A stretch of 64,000 nt of DNA, taken from the NCBI GenBank assembly GCA_002104985.1, contig MCGO01000100.1, forward strand, positions 62,001-126,000, written 5' to 3'. The position numbers were made by a program, and so were the translations under genes. Shown piece after piece: positions 11,877-22,785 of the stretch. The notes beneath the pieces are model-generated. The model saw only the letters and a list, made by a program, of their open reading frames with translations, did not search any database and was not told the DNA's origin. Source of the stretch: Rhizoclosmatium globosum (taxonomy: Eukaryota > Chytridiomycota > Chytridiomycetes > Chytridiales > Chytriomycetaceae). Every line of letters starts with the position of its first letter. Positions within the stretch are counted from its first letter, which is position 1.

Positions 11877-14609
11877 ATGCATCCAGAAGAAAGAGGTTTG
11901 AGTCATTATGAATATGCAGTGGTAGAATTAGGTGAGTGCCAAAGTCAGTGTGATGAATATTAACTTTATACCAAGAACCACACTGTAACCCCCATGAAAA
12001 TCTTCAAATACAAGAGGCGTCTGGTACTGCAGAGGATACCCTTTTCTTTTTGATGTTGGACATTCCAGCTCCAAGGGATGGCGGATTGCCACAAGACTTG
12101 GAGCGATACTTTGGTGCTCGAGCATATGGAGCTGCAGTTGTCAATCCTTATCTCCATAAATCTGAAAAACAAGAACGTTTACTGAATATTAATGAGTTAC
12201 CTTCAACTCAATTTTGTAACAAGGTTGGTTGATGGACATTTGATGATTACTAATCGCTTATGCACAACAGGTGCCCTCGATGTGTCAACAAACATGGTTT
12301 CTGAGTCCATTCATTTTCTTCTATAATAATCACTATGAGCTTGGGTCGTGTTTGATATTGGAGAAACCAAAACTTTCGTCTCAAGTGAAGGCAACTCCAA
12401 AACTGCAAATATCCAAAAGATTTCGGCACTATCGGACAACCATCCAAGCCCTTGTTTTCTCCCTTATTTTTATCTGTTTCGCTATCTCGTTGATTCTCTA
12501 TATCTTGACATATGATTTTGCATATGGTGGATTCCCGTATCAAGATCATTGCTGCGTCAAAGTGATTCAAAATTCTAACGCCACCTATGAGTTTCAATAT
12601 CAATATAAGGGAGCAATGAGCACGTCGACGGACTACAAAACTGCTTACTACCTTGTCCAGTCAGAAACAGGGTGCACATCGTACTCATCTTCTTCAACTC
12701 CAAAATTTCTTGCGACAATGTTTTGTCTCGTTGGAATTGTATGTGGATCATGTTTCATCGGATACTAATTTCTATCAGTTTTTCTTGGCAGTTTTCACCA
12801 ATACCTTCAAACCTGCCACTCATCGTGGCCTGCTTAGATACCTGAGACAGCTGGGAACACCCATGGTTGAAGAAGTCATGATATCGTATGCATGGCAAGC
12901 CGGCCACTCAGAAGATGTCCGATGTATTGGGAGGCCCTGCTTAAATCTGGAATTGGTGTCTGGATTGACATCCTGAAACTCACCACCGGCGACAAAACAT
13001 CAAAGACTACAAGGACGGTAGCAGCGCACGCTAGATTCGTGTTGATTATGTTGACGACGCGTTACATAAATTCTCCAGCCTGTTTCGTGGAAATTTACGA
13101 GGCTTTGCGGACTCCTGGTGCTTCAAATCGCGTCATTATTTATGTTGTGGACGAAACTGCCTATTCAACGCCTGATGAGCTGTGTGCTGTTGATCTGGAG
13201 AAGGTCAAACAGCTCGCAACGCAATTAGAATCGAAAGGACTCAAAGTCTTGTGGAAGTTAACTGACCTCATCGATTATCTTAATAAGAATGTCGTGTATT
13301 CAGTGGACCGAACCCATCTACTTTGGTGGCAAAGATATGTCAGTGCTGGAGCTGGGGTTCCAGACAAGGCCATTCCACCTGACACCAAGGCTTCCAATGC
13401 CCTAAAAAAATGCAATCTCAAGCTGTTTACGCTCCCATCTTTCAAATCTCAAGGAAATCGCGACTGTTATGGAAATGAATTTCCCCTCAGATTTACAAGA
13501 CACGGCATATCTTTAGTTTCACGCATTCGGAGTTAAGCTCTAGTCACAAGTACTTCAAATTATTCTAATGCATGCAATAGTTGCGAATGTGTGGATATCA
13601 GGTGATTTGAGAGAACTTGGTCAAAATGCGTCTGCGTTTCCTTGGCTGTTTCTCATCTTCAGTATCTGCCTAACTCTTCCTGTGTTCGACCTCTTGACTG
13701 GAAACTTGGTGACTGACGCTCGCAGTTCAATGTTTCCTTTGTCTATAATCTTTTTAGCGTACAGTTTTGGAGTTGTAAGTGATATATTAATAAGATATCG
13801 AAACTGTAATAACTCATCCTGCGTAATAGGTTGCTGGATTGTTAGATCTCGGAGACTTGTTGGATCGGAGACTGTACATGCATTCTTGCTTAAAACCGTT
13901 GCTTGCAACCAACAACTTCAATCGCGACAAACTTGCTCCATATAGATGGTAAAATAATAATCTTAATTAATCCCAAACGATTAATTCTTGTAGGTTGGGA
14001 CAAAAAAGCCCTCAATGGTCGCGAGCTGAAGAAACAACACCACTTCAACAAATCCGAAAGTGGGGTTTCTTTCATTCAAACAAAAAGATCGAGCCCACAA
14101 CTTCTTCATCTTTGAAAAATTGTGACGATGATCATTTCTTCATTGCAATTCATGACTTTGAGATGCGACATCCAGTTGCAGACAACCTGCGTACTTTTTT
14201 AGGAAACATTGGTTTTCATCAACCAAATCCTGAGCGGGAAACCAAACGAGCATCAATAACCGTTAATGTCTTTGTGTTTGGTGGTGGATTAACAAAGCAT
14301 CAAAACCGGGAAGAACAAGAATCAATTCTTCAACAACAAGTTCAAACGTTCAATCAATATTTGGTTAATCACGAATTGCGCGTAGAAGAATGTGTGCTCG
14401 TGTGCGTGAATGCCGAAGCAAATACTGAGGATATTCCCGGTCTGTTTGGCGCTAAGCTTTCATTTCCATGGCAAGAAGATTCAGTAATGGGATGTTATTT
14501 GATGTTGCTGGGAAGTGCGCTAGGAAATAGTCTCGGCGAAGAAGTACTTCTCCAAACTGGTTTGAGAGTCAAAAATGCATTGATGCGGTATGCGAAAATG
14601 CTGAAGTGA
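11877..14609 (+). CDS. Multi-pass membrane protein with an internal TIR domain (frame breaks)
   Basis: Unusual gene of at least six exons. Order: cytosolic N-terminal region (LFFLMLDIPAPRDGG); TM helix (IQALVFSLIFICFAISLILY); loop with paired cysteines (QDHCCVKV); second helix near KFLATMFCLVGI; TIR-like domain (EEVMISYAWQAG, KSGIGVWIDILKLTTGDKTS, RFVLIMLTTRYINSPACFVE); two more helices (PWLFLIFSICLTLPVFDLL; PLSIIFLAYSFGV); and a C-terminal domain (HFFIAIHDFEMRHPVADNLR...VNVFVFGGGLTK) that I do not recognise. The Glu in SPACFVEIYEAL (codon 13090-13092) sits where TIR NAD-hydrolases carry their catalytic Glu. Introns are canonical, one with a TACTAAT branch site. The frame breaks at 12929-12931 and probably near 13404-13410 and 13511-13515, each needing a one-base change. 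This means assembly error or early pseudogenisation. TIR proteins signal or cleave NAD in immunity and cell death; the role here is unknown. Confidence 0.7.
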
Positions 14610-14705
14610 AGGCGAAGGAATATTATATAGACTAGATTTTTATTTCAAAAAGATATTCTAATACATCTATTATGAGTCACTTAGAAAATGAAAATGAGGT
14701 CAGAA

Positions 14706-16451
14706 TCAGAAATCTAGAAGATATTCATATTCAGCCGCAACTACGTTTGGATCCTTTATCAACTGTTCTAAATCAATCTCAGACATTATTATAACTGGTT
14801 GCTGTTGCTCAGGTGAGCCAAATAACAAAGACGGAACAGTTTCTTTGTTGTCGTCGCTATCAGTAAAAAGGCAGTCGGTAGGAGGCGTCTCGAGTCCAGT
14901 AGAGGATTCCAACGAATACCTCTTCGTAGTTCCGGCTCGGTTGAAAGCTCTCACAAACTGAAGCCAGTCAAAATTTCCTGTAATCCGTGAGTCCCTAACT
15001 GTAACAGGCTGCTGCAAGGCTTTTGGTTCTCCTGAATACCTCCACCGAGCAGACCGATAAAATTCTTCATTTTCATCCTCGAGTTCATAATCGTCGTACC
15101 CATATTCAGGTTCGGTAGCTCCATTCTCCATAACTCCTGCCAAACCACCGAGCACGGTCTGTCGCTCTGATGAAAATATTTCTGATTTAGATGACAAACG
15201 GTCTTGCGTTTCAGAAAGAGCTGTCCGTGAAGAAATAGGTTTACTAGGAGGAATTGGAGTTCGAGTCCATGGAGCTGGCTCAGAGACTGAGGACGGACGT
15301 TGTATGACTAGTTGGTTGCCAACTTCTTCGTCCAGTTTTACAATGAGGTTTTTATAGGGAGGTGGGGGAATAGGAAAGCGCCCTCGAATATATCCTGCTG
15401 GGATAGGAATACGGTAACAGATATCTTGAGGCAGAACGGAAAATGGCACTAGACTACCGAGAGCTGTATCACAGATCCACAGCTTAGAAACAAAATCTGC
15501 GTTATCATCCGAACATAACAACGAGCTGACAGGAGTTTGGCCTGGGGCAAGTCGATAAAACAGGACCCCACGAAACGAGTAAAGAGCTTCAGTGGCCTCC
15601 CAAACACTTGCCAATGTTTCTGAATAATGTGGCTCCGCTTGGTTGAAGGACCAGAAGCATCCCTTCTCGGCTTCATGCCCTTGTTTTTCTTCTTTTTGAA
15701 ATCGAGTCTTTGATTTTATAGATAAATTATGACGGACAGAGTTCTATGGAAACAATCAAGTCAACAAAATGAAGAAGTCATTTGCTTTGTTTACCTCCCA
15801 AGCCGTTCGAATACTATACTTGAAGTAACCAAATGAGGAAGTCAGAAATGAATATATAGAGCTTAATTTTAACTTTTGTCTTTCATTTTGAGCAAGTGCA
15901 TAGGTGATGAGGTCAGCATAGGATAGCTGGTTTGAGTCAGCGAACAGAATCACACGAGCATCAACTCACAGGCGGTCGTCGATAAACAACTTGATACGCG
16001 TTTCCACCAAACGATACAATTTGATCCGATACACAAAATTTATGGTCTAGTGAGGGATAAGTCTCGGATTCATGGGGAGAATAAGTACGATACCTCTGAC
16101 TGAATCCACGCGTGCTTCAACCATACTATCCTCACAGCGTTGTTTTTTTGCTGGACGGCCTTTTTTACGCGGTTTTCGTCGTTGTTCCATGTCGAATGTG
16201 TCGTCGTTGTCACCATCATCAAATGAAGAAGCATACTGAAGAGTATAATTACTTGCTGAGGCATAGCTACTTGTTGCGTATGGTATCGACTCGTTTTGGT
16301 CCATAAGGAGGGCCGTGAAATAATCATTGTACTGTGGCATCAAAGTAGGTTGTAAAAGAGGATGGAGGTCTCCTTTCGCATTTCCATATGCGTTTTGATT
16401 TGAAGAATGATCATCATAGGGTGGGTGGTTTGGTTGTGGTGCAGAGAGCAT
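14706..16451 (-). CDS. Forkhead-box transcription factor
   Basis: Forkhead (winged-helix) DNA-binding protein read across four exons. Exon 1 (from 16451) is Gln/Asn/Ser-rich and ends in a basic AT-hook-like stretch, RRKPRKKGRPAKKQR. A short exon gives HKFCVSDQIVSFGGNAYQVV and YRRPP. The next opens the forkhead with LSYADLITYALAQNERQKLK and LSSIYSFLTSSFGYFKYSI, and splices near 15775/15731 to the recognition-helix hallmark NSVRHNLSIKSKTRFQKEE, then GCFWSF. The rest is a low-complexity acidic region ending EYEYLLDF. The NSVRHNLS motif across a spliced junction makes the call firm. It ends convergently about 100 bp from the TIR gene. Target genes cannot be inferred. Confidence 0.9.
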
Positions 16452-16741
16452 AATGGGCAGGACAGGATATGGCGGTGGCTGAAGAAGGCTGGCTTTGCCA
16501 CACGAAGAGAATCAACGGAATAGAAGTAAGCGCGAGTTACGCGTATTTAAAATCTCGATATAGTGTGAGAGAATGGTCGCGTTTGAGACAGTGCTGCGGG
16601 CTTTCGGACGAGATGGAAGAGTTCCAGACCAGTTTTGACAGCACCCAAAAAAAGTGCAAATGAAGTAGTCATATTTAAAGTGGAACGAACGACATGTTTA
16701 TAAAACAAAGCTTTAATCAACCGAATCAATGACGTGTATCA

Positions 16742-17695
16742 TCAAACTGGAAGTGCAACACCCCCACCTCCTCCAAACATAGACATCATCTGCAACCCAC
16801 GTTAGAAAAAGAGTTTTATCGATTAAATAACAATTTACTTACAGATAAGCTGGACATACTTGGAGCATAACTTCCAAAGAACTTTCCAAGAGTGAAAACC
16901 TGGACAACCACAGCAACAATAGTCAGCAAATAGCTCTTGAGCTGCGGGATTACGTTTACAGAAAAATAAGCAAAGAACATATAGAACAAGGATAACTCAC
17001 GAAGAGCGAAAAGTATAGAGTCATCAACAAAGATCCAAAGTATGCAACAGTCCAAGCCAGTCTCTCTTTACTGAATGCATCACGAATGTAAGCACGAGGT
17101 CCCTTGATGAGTGCGAACGAGCAAATAGCCAATACTGTAGATCCATAACATTAGCCACTATTCTAAACGTCCACGAAATAGAACACAAAAAAACTCACGA
17201 GATCCAAAAGTGAATGGAGTAACAAACTTTGATGGTGAAATAATCTGCACGTTATAATTAATATTGTGCACTTCCACGCTGAAGTACAGTACCATCAATG
17301 GTAGCGAAAACACCGAAACCATGAAACAGAAGCAAGCCATGGCGAAACAGGCAGCAAATCCCACGAATCTCTAGAGGAGGCCAAGAGTGTGAGCTTTCTT
17401 GTGCAGTCCTCTCTACACCAACTCAATGCATGTATACCTGAAACGACGTCAACCCACAAAACTCAGGCTCGGCAGGCTCCCGGTTCGCAATACCAAGAGA
17501 CGATGAGATATTTTGGGTCGCCGACCGCATTCCTCCCATCAGCGAGTCAAGGGCACCTTGGGAGCCTGAAGTGCTGCCACTAGAGCTGCCGCCCCCAAAG
17601 AGACCTCCAAGTCCGCTACTTGAGCTCTGCTGCTGCGACTTGTTGTTGTTGAAGTTCTTGAGGCTCTCTTGGAAAGCCGATTCAATGCTCGACAT
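16742..17695 (-). CDS. SFT2: SFT2-family Golgi membrane protein
   Basis: Four-helix Golgi protein of retrograde endosome-Golgi traffic. Exon 1 (17695 to about 17438) encodes a Ser/Gly-rich cytosolic N-terminus ending EPEFCGLTSFQ. Later exons give FVGFAACFAMACFCFMVSVF (TM1), ISPSKFVTPFTFGS with LLAICSFALIKGPRAYIRDA, ERLAWTVAYFGSLLMTLYFS, and LKSYLLTIVAVVVQVFTLGK followed by FFGSYAPSMSSLS. The order of helices, the KGP motif after TM2 and a short C-terminal tail (MSMFGGGGGVALPV) are typical of SFT2/SFT2D. At least five short introns were needed to join the reading frames. Confidence 0.9.
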
Positions 17696-17815
17696 TGGGG
17701 GTTTCAGCGATAGTTTGTGGAGAGAAACTCAAACAATTAAAAGAAAGAGTTTATTGGCTCTACTACTGATGCCATACTTTCACCCCGCTTTTTCCGTTCC
17801 TTTAATCGTCATGCT

Positions 17816-18388
17816 TTAGTTCTTCTTTTCAAAAGCGCTGGTGACGTCCTTTGGAATGTATGAGGCAACATCCTTTGGAACGAATCCTTCAAGAGCCTGG
17901 AGACGGTGGGCAAGGGTTACGTTTGGGTTGAAGCTGCGGGAACAGTCGTTGCTGGCGATACCGACGGCAACTCCAGTGCTGAAGGCGATTGGCCAGGACT
18001 TGCCTGTATTTTAGACAGCGGTTTAGAAACGATGTCAAGAAGTCCCGATCAGGAAAGGATCGAAATAATAAGGCAAGGCCGATTGGTTCGAGTACAGAGA
18101 CGATCGTTATTGTGCTGTGTCCATGTGTGATGACATCGGATGGTTGATGACTTACGCTTGAAGAACAAGACAGAGGCAACGATACCGGCAGAAAGACCCA
18201 ATCCAGTAGAAATGACAGTGTTGGACAAGCATTGGTCCATCTGATGGATTCGGTAGTTAGAATAGTGTTTGATCAGAATCTCGCCCAATGGCCGTTGCAA
18301 CCCATCAATATTCCCAGCATTGATTGAGCAATATAAGAAGACGCACCTTGCGAGAGAGCTCTTCTTGGGATCCAGTTGGGATAGACAT
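17816..18388 (-). CDS. MIC10: MICOS complex subunit MIC10
   Basis: Small inner mitochondrial membrane protein that bends the membrane at crista junctions. Exons give MSIPTGSQEELSRK, then MDQCLSNTVISTGLGLSAGI with VASVLFFKR, then KSWPIAFSTGVAVGIASNDC and a longer tail ending AFEKKN. Two glycine-rich helices separated by a basic loop (FKRKSWP) and the D/N-C motif after the second helix are the MIC10 signature. The start shares a 61-bp divergent intergenic region with the GPN2-like gene. The C-terminal tail of about 45 residues is longer than in short MIC10 proteins. Confidence 0.88.
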
Positions 18389-18449
18389 TGTTGACTTTGT
18401 TGTTTCAGCACAGAAGAAAAACGAACAGAAAGAGAACAACCAACCCAAA
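18389..18449. promoter_or_regulatory. Shared divergent start region, MIC10/GPN2
   Basis: 61 bp between start codons, A-rich on the GPN2 strand. Implies a bidirectional promoter or overlapping transcripts. Confidence 0.4.
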
Positions 18450-19652
18450 ATGCCTGCCTTCGGATGTGTCATGCTGGGAGCTCCAGGTAAGCCATTCCAC
18501 CAACACCTAAAATAGAAATGGCGTACTTATCACAATGATTCCAGGAAGTGGAAAGACGACAGCTTGCAACGGCCTGCAACAGTTCTTTGGTCTCACAAAG
18601 CGACCTACCGCAGTCATCAACTTGGATCCAGCGAATGACGGATTACCGTGAGTCTTTGAGCTCCAATCGTGTTCGCTATACGCTTAGTAACTCCTCCTTC
18701 AGGTATCAATGTGATGTTGATATTGCAGAACTCATCACACTGGACGATGTAATGACTGAATACAACCTTGGACCAAATGGAGGTCTTATTTATTGCATGG
18801 AATATCTTGAAAAGAATATGGACTGGTTGTTGGGAAGGCTTGAGGATGTGAAAGGTGAGAATCGCCTTGAATGTTTTGCCTTGTATTCTATTGACGTGTA
18901 CTCATTGATGCTTCATGTTGGACAGATAAATATTTGGTATTTGATTGCCCAGGTTCGTTTTGGGTGACAAATAGGAGGCAGAACGTACCTAAACTGACCC
19001 ACACACAGGTCAAGTTGAATTATACACGCACAATAATGCAATGCGCAGTATTCTACAAACACTGGAGAAGCATGATTTTCGAGTAAGTTTTTCTTTTTCT
19101 GTCACTGTCTATGTTAAACTTTCAAACTTCAAGCTTTGTATTGTCCATATGGTAGATGCACACCTTTGCACGGACCCCAGCAAATACATTTCATCACTTC
19201 TGCTCTCGCTCAAAACTATGCTTCATCTCTCCCAACCACACATCAACGTCCTGTCCAAAATTGATTTGATTCAAACGTACGGAAAATTAGCCTTCAATAT
19301 TGACTTTTATACCGAAGTGCAAGACCTGAATTATCTGTTGGAGGGACTCAATAATGATTCTGGAGCGACTGACCGATTCCGTAAACTGAATGCTGCAGTC
19401 TGTGAGCTTGTAGAAGAATTTGGAATCGTGGGATACACTACTCTTTGTGTGGAGGATAAAGCAAGTGTAAAGAGGCTTGTGGATGGGTTGGATCGAGCAA
19501 ATGGGTACTTTGGAAAAGATGATGAGGAGGGATCCATGCTTTGGTCTATCGGAAGCAGTAATTACCTCAAATATTTTGAAGAGATACAGGATATTCAGGA
19601 AAGGTACATTGGACCAGAGTTAAATAATGTCGATGAAATGGAGGCAGAATAA
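18450..19652 (+). CDS. GPN2: GPN-loop GTPase 2-like
   Basis: Member of the GPN GTPases, which act in the cytosol in assembly and nuclear import of RNA polymerase II. The first exon gives [13 protein letters not shown] and the next [20 protein letters not shown], together the P-loop GAPGSGKTT. Then follow [10 protein letters not shown], the GPN motif in [19 protein letters not shown], the G3 stretch [14 protein letters not shown], and NVLSKIDLI for guanine recognition. The C-terminus ([20 protein letters not shown]) fits GPN2 better than GPN1 or GPN3. At least five introns. The closing acidic tail ends VDEMEAE. Confidence 0.9.
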
Positions 19653-19742
19653 AACAGCAATTTGATGTAATTTATTGCTCCAACAGGAATACTTTAATTG
19701 GCGAAGAGAGTATTGATGTTGAGTAACGTGAGGTTGAAGTGT

Positions 19743-20381
19743 TTACAATGGAGCGCCGCGTGTCATTCCCAGAGTTCTCTCAGCAGCACCATGGACATCC
19801 AACAAGAACATGGATGGATCCGAGTCGCCAAGGAAGTCTTCAAAATCAATAGTTGAGTCTTTTCCAGTGAGAATATCCTGAGCAAGGTTTGATTGTTTGA
19901 GGACCGGGATGCGCTTCACATGCTACAGAATCGGAGAGGGTCAGACCGTTTCGAGGCATGCCCTCTAGATAGAACAAGCAAATACCTTGTTAACGAGGTG
20001 CTGCTCCATCTGGATTCTGAGTGGCTGGTGCAGGCCGTAGACCGAGCGGGCCATGTCCAACTTGAGCTGTTGCTGGGTCAAGTCCCACTGTCCAAGTCGG
20101 TGTTATTCAATTGAAAGAGAGAAAGAAACAAAGAAAGAAAGACTTGGCTGGCCCAGGTTGACAGCATCGAAGAAGACGCGCGGCCCAGCCAAACAACAAA
20201 CCCAAAACCAACTCACGTTTTCAAGATGGGCCTCGAGCGGGTGGCCCGGCATCACCGTCGATCGAACTGTGTGCATCCCGTTGCGCATTGTGTCGTGCAC
20301 TTTGAACTGTGAGTGGCTGTCGGCTCCAGCGGCCGCGGCGGAAGACGATGCGTGGGCAGAGGGCACAATACGGAACGACAT
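19743..20381 (-). CDS. UMP1: Proteasome maturation factor UMP1/POMP
   Basis: Chaperone that assists assembly and maturation of the 20S proteasome. Exon 1 encodes MSFRIVPSAHASSSAAAAG and VHDTMRNGMHTVRSTVMPGH with PLEAHLEN. Further exons give QQLKLDMARSVYGLHQPLRI with QMEQHLVNK, then HVKRIPVLKQSNLAQDILTG, DSTIDFEDFLGDSDPSMFLL and DVHGAAERTLGMTRGAPL. The HxxMRNG start, the HxPLRxxME centre and the DFEDFL tail are diagnostic. It ends convergently 90 bp from GPN2. Confidence 0.93.
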
Positions 20382-20432
20382 TCTTTTCAGCTAAACTAAT
20401 TTATCGAAACAAATAATAAACAAAAGAAATTG

Positions 20433-21303
20433 TTAAAGAAGGAACCGCCCAACGTGCTGATATGCTGCATCATCCTCCTCCTCGGCCTCCGCGTCAAAAT
20501 CCTCACAGAGAAGGCAAACAAACTCTGGTGCAAACCCCACACAATTCTGATGCTCCTTTGCAGAATGTAGATACACTGTAAATCCAACAACGACTGAGCT
20601 GCCCGTATGAAGCTCGCTGGTGATCTTGGGACAATCAACATCAAAGCGATTCATGTCAAATCGATCCAACGCGTCAAAGATAGGTACTATAGAAAGCTAT
20701 AAGTATCAAACATAATCAAGTAATTGTATAATTACCTTGATGTGCTTCGTTATAAAATGTGCTAAACAGTATCCCACCATTCTCTATTTGCACACTCAGA
20801 TTCCCAACAACCTTCTCTCCCAGATTTCTCAGCAGCGTACGAAACAAGTCAAGCTGAAACGTGTGAAGAAAGAGCTCTGCAATATTTGTGTGCAGCATCC
20901 GCTGCTTTTGAGTGAAATCAATGGCATGCCCTGTATGAAGGGTGCTCTTGGCTACGCGGCCAGTCATAAAGAAATGCATCTTGTTTCCAAGCTCATCCAC
21001 GAGGAATGGGGTTTTGCCACTACCAAAGTCGCGTGAGAAAGTGGTGTGTTGCAGGGAATGGCCAAGGTGGTGGATTTTGAAGTGGAATGGAGACGTGGCA
21101 GGTACGTGTTTTGGAAACAACCGGCCGAGAGATTGATTGATTTGAATGATTCTCTCGCGTACAGGTTGTGGGATGGATGCCCACGAGGCAGCGAGTGGCG
21201 TTGTTGTCCCGCTGTTGTAGTTGTAGTAGTGTATCTCTTTGGCTTGATGGTCAGACGCCATACTCTTTCTTGCCTCCACGGTAGTAGTTTCGTTTGATAA
21301 CAT
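20433..21303 (-). CDS. Unrecognised conserved-looking protein
   Basis: Two exons encode a protein of about 270 residues that I cannot place. Exon 1 carries a polar N-terminus, then FPKHVPATSPFHFKIHHLGH, TPFLVDELGNKMHFFMTG, and a helix-rich part LFLHTFQLDLFRTLLRNLGE followed by NLSVQIENGGILFSTFYNE. The intron at about 20736-20685 joins in frame to PIFDALDRFDMNRFDVDCP, then SSVVVGFTVYLHSAKEHQN and an acidic tail ending VGRFLL. There is no signal peptide or membrane segment. The start could be the first Met or the one at residue 15. Composition and splice phase argue for a real gene; the function is unknown. Confidence 0.6.
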
Positions 21304-21696
21304 GGGTTGAGATTTCGTTCAGATTTTCAGGGTGGTTCGTTGTCTGAAATATTGGCGGATATCTGGTTCATGCAATTCTGACTCATCATATTCTTCAACA
21401 AACAAACTTCAAGAATATGGATATTCTGCGATAATTATAACTGCATGTGTCCGAATTCCCTTCTATCTGATCACGGGCAGCTATGCTACACATTCAAGTC
21501 AAGTGGCGTCTTTATTTAGATAATGAGGCTATGGATGGATTAAGTGTGGCTGTCGTTTCCATTCCTTGTTGTTTCGCGGACAGAGATCGGATGGTGATCG
21601 GAACAAGTTTCGCCTCAGTTCTCGCGAAACGCACATTTAAAACCCATGAACCACAATTCTATACCATCCCAAAAGATATCAACAAGAAAGCTTAAG
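21304..21696. other. Divergent intergenic region, 393 bp
   Basis: Lies between the start of the unknown minus-strand gene and the DUF4436 gene. Open frames here are short and give no recognisable protein. It presumably holds both promoters; I see no defined motif. Confidence 0.35.
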
Positions 21697-22741
21697 ATGA
21701 AAATTACTCCAAAGCAGAAACTTGTCATCGTGGCCGTTGGAATCGCACTGTACTTTGGGATCATTATCAGCGGCCTTACAACGATTGGCATATCTGCAAA
21801 GAAGGCTTCCGAAGGGAAAGGAAACTACTACGTTACCTCTAATACGACTCTTGCGAATGCCTACTTCAACAACGATCAGAACTTGAACTTCATGACAGTT
21901 GAAGCCGTCATGGTGAGTGTTGACATTCCAAAGAGCGAGGCAAGAGTAATGTTGTACTTTTCATTGAATGGTAAGTTAGTTTTGCTTGCTTCTCTCGAAG
22001 TCTATGTTGCTGAGATTTTTTTGCGCAGGACTCTTGAATTCTGGAATAGCAGGCACATATCCTCAATCCCCATTCAGCATGAACGTGACAGTTGGAACTC
22101 AAGTATTCCGATTTCCAGCCGGCCATTCCATCATTCCACAACTAGCCACATTTACAATGGAGGGAGATGTGAATTCCTACCCTTTCGACAGTTTCAAAGT
22201 CTCGTATCCAGTCTACGGAACGTATATCGACGCAAGTAGAAAGCAACAAAAGATACCAATGAATCTCTTGTTGGACGGTATGCCGGCTGGCTTCAGTGTA
22301 TCTTACGACACAGTCACCTTAACAGACGCCGACACACATACTGAAATATATTCTGTGGGAAACGTCATCAGAACGCAGACTTGTCGAACAGTTGCTATTT
22401 TTATTGCCATCTTGATGTGGTCTCTTTGCTTAGCTTGTTCGGCCTTCACAGCTTCAATGTTTGTATTCAACAAGAAAGCTGAGGGCTCGTATCTGGGTTT
22501 CCATACTGCCTTGTTGTTTGCGTTACCATCAATCAGAAACGCGATGCCTCTTGCTCCTCCGATCGGTTCATTGATTGACCAGATGGTTCTTGTTTGGAAT
22601 ATGATGATCCTTGCTCTCTGCGTTCTCTGTCAATTCCTCAGACTGATTACTCAAATGGCGGAAGGAGGGTATAAGAAAATCTTGAATCCTGATGACAAGG
22701 AAGAGGAAAAGAAGGAAGAGAAGAAGCCGCTCACAGTTTAA
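21697..22741 (+). CDS. DUF4436-family membrane protein
   Basis: Two exons (intron from about 21971 to 22028) encode about 330 residues. An N-terminal helix (KLVIVAVGIALYFGIIISGL) is followed by a roughly 200-residue non-cytosolic domain and three C-terminal helices (AIFIAILMWSLCLACSAFTA; GFHTALLFALPSIRNAMPLA; MVLVWNMMILALCVLCQFLR). The segment LPSIRNAMPLAPPIGSLID resembles the conserved proline-rich loop of DUF4436 proteins of fungi and actinobacteria, whose function is not known. The C-terminus is highly charged (KEEEKKEEKK). It converges with GPI8, 44 bp separating the stop codons. Confidence 0.72.
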
Positions 22742-22785
22742 ACAAGCAATAGTTCGGTTACTCCTCTTTATTAGAAGTAGCATTC

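Noticed and set aside
13511..13540. In-frame TAG codons in the TIR gene read as recoded stops
   Set aside because: The second TAG is inside a GT-AG intron and other genes here end normally at TAG (for example the Dia2-like gene), so a one-base error is simpler than stop reassignment.
16469..16663. 64-codon plus-strand frame between the forkhead and SFT2 genes
   Set aside because: Short and without recognisable motifs, in a 290-bp gap between two minus-strand genes.
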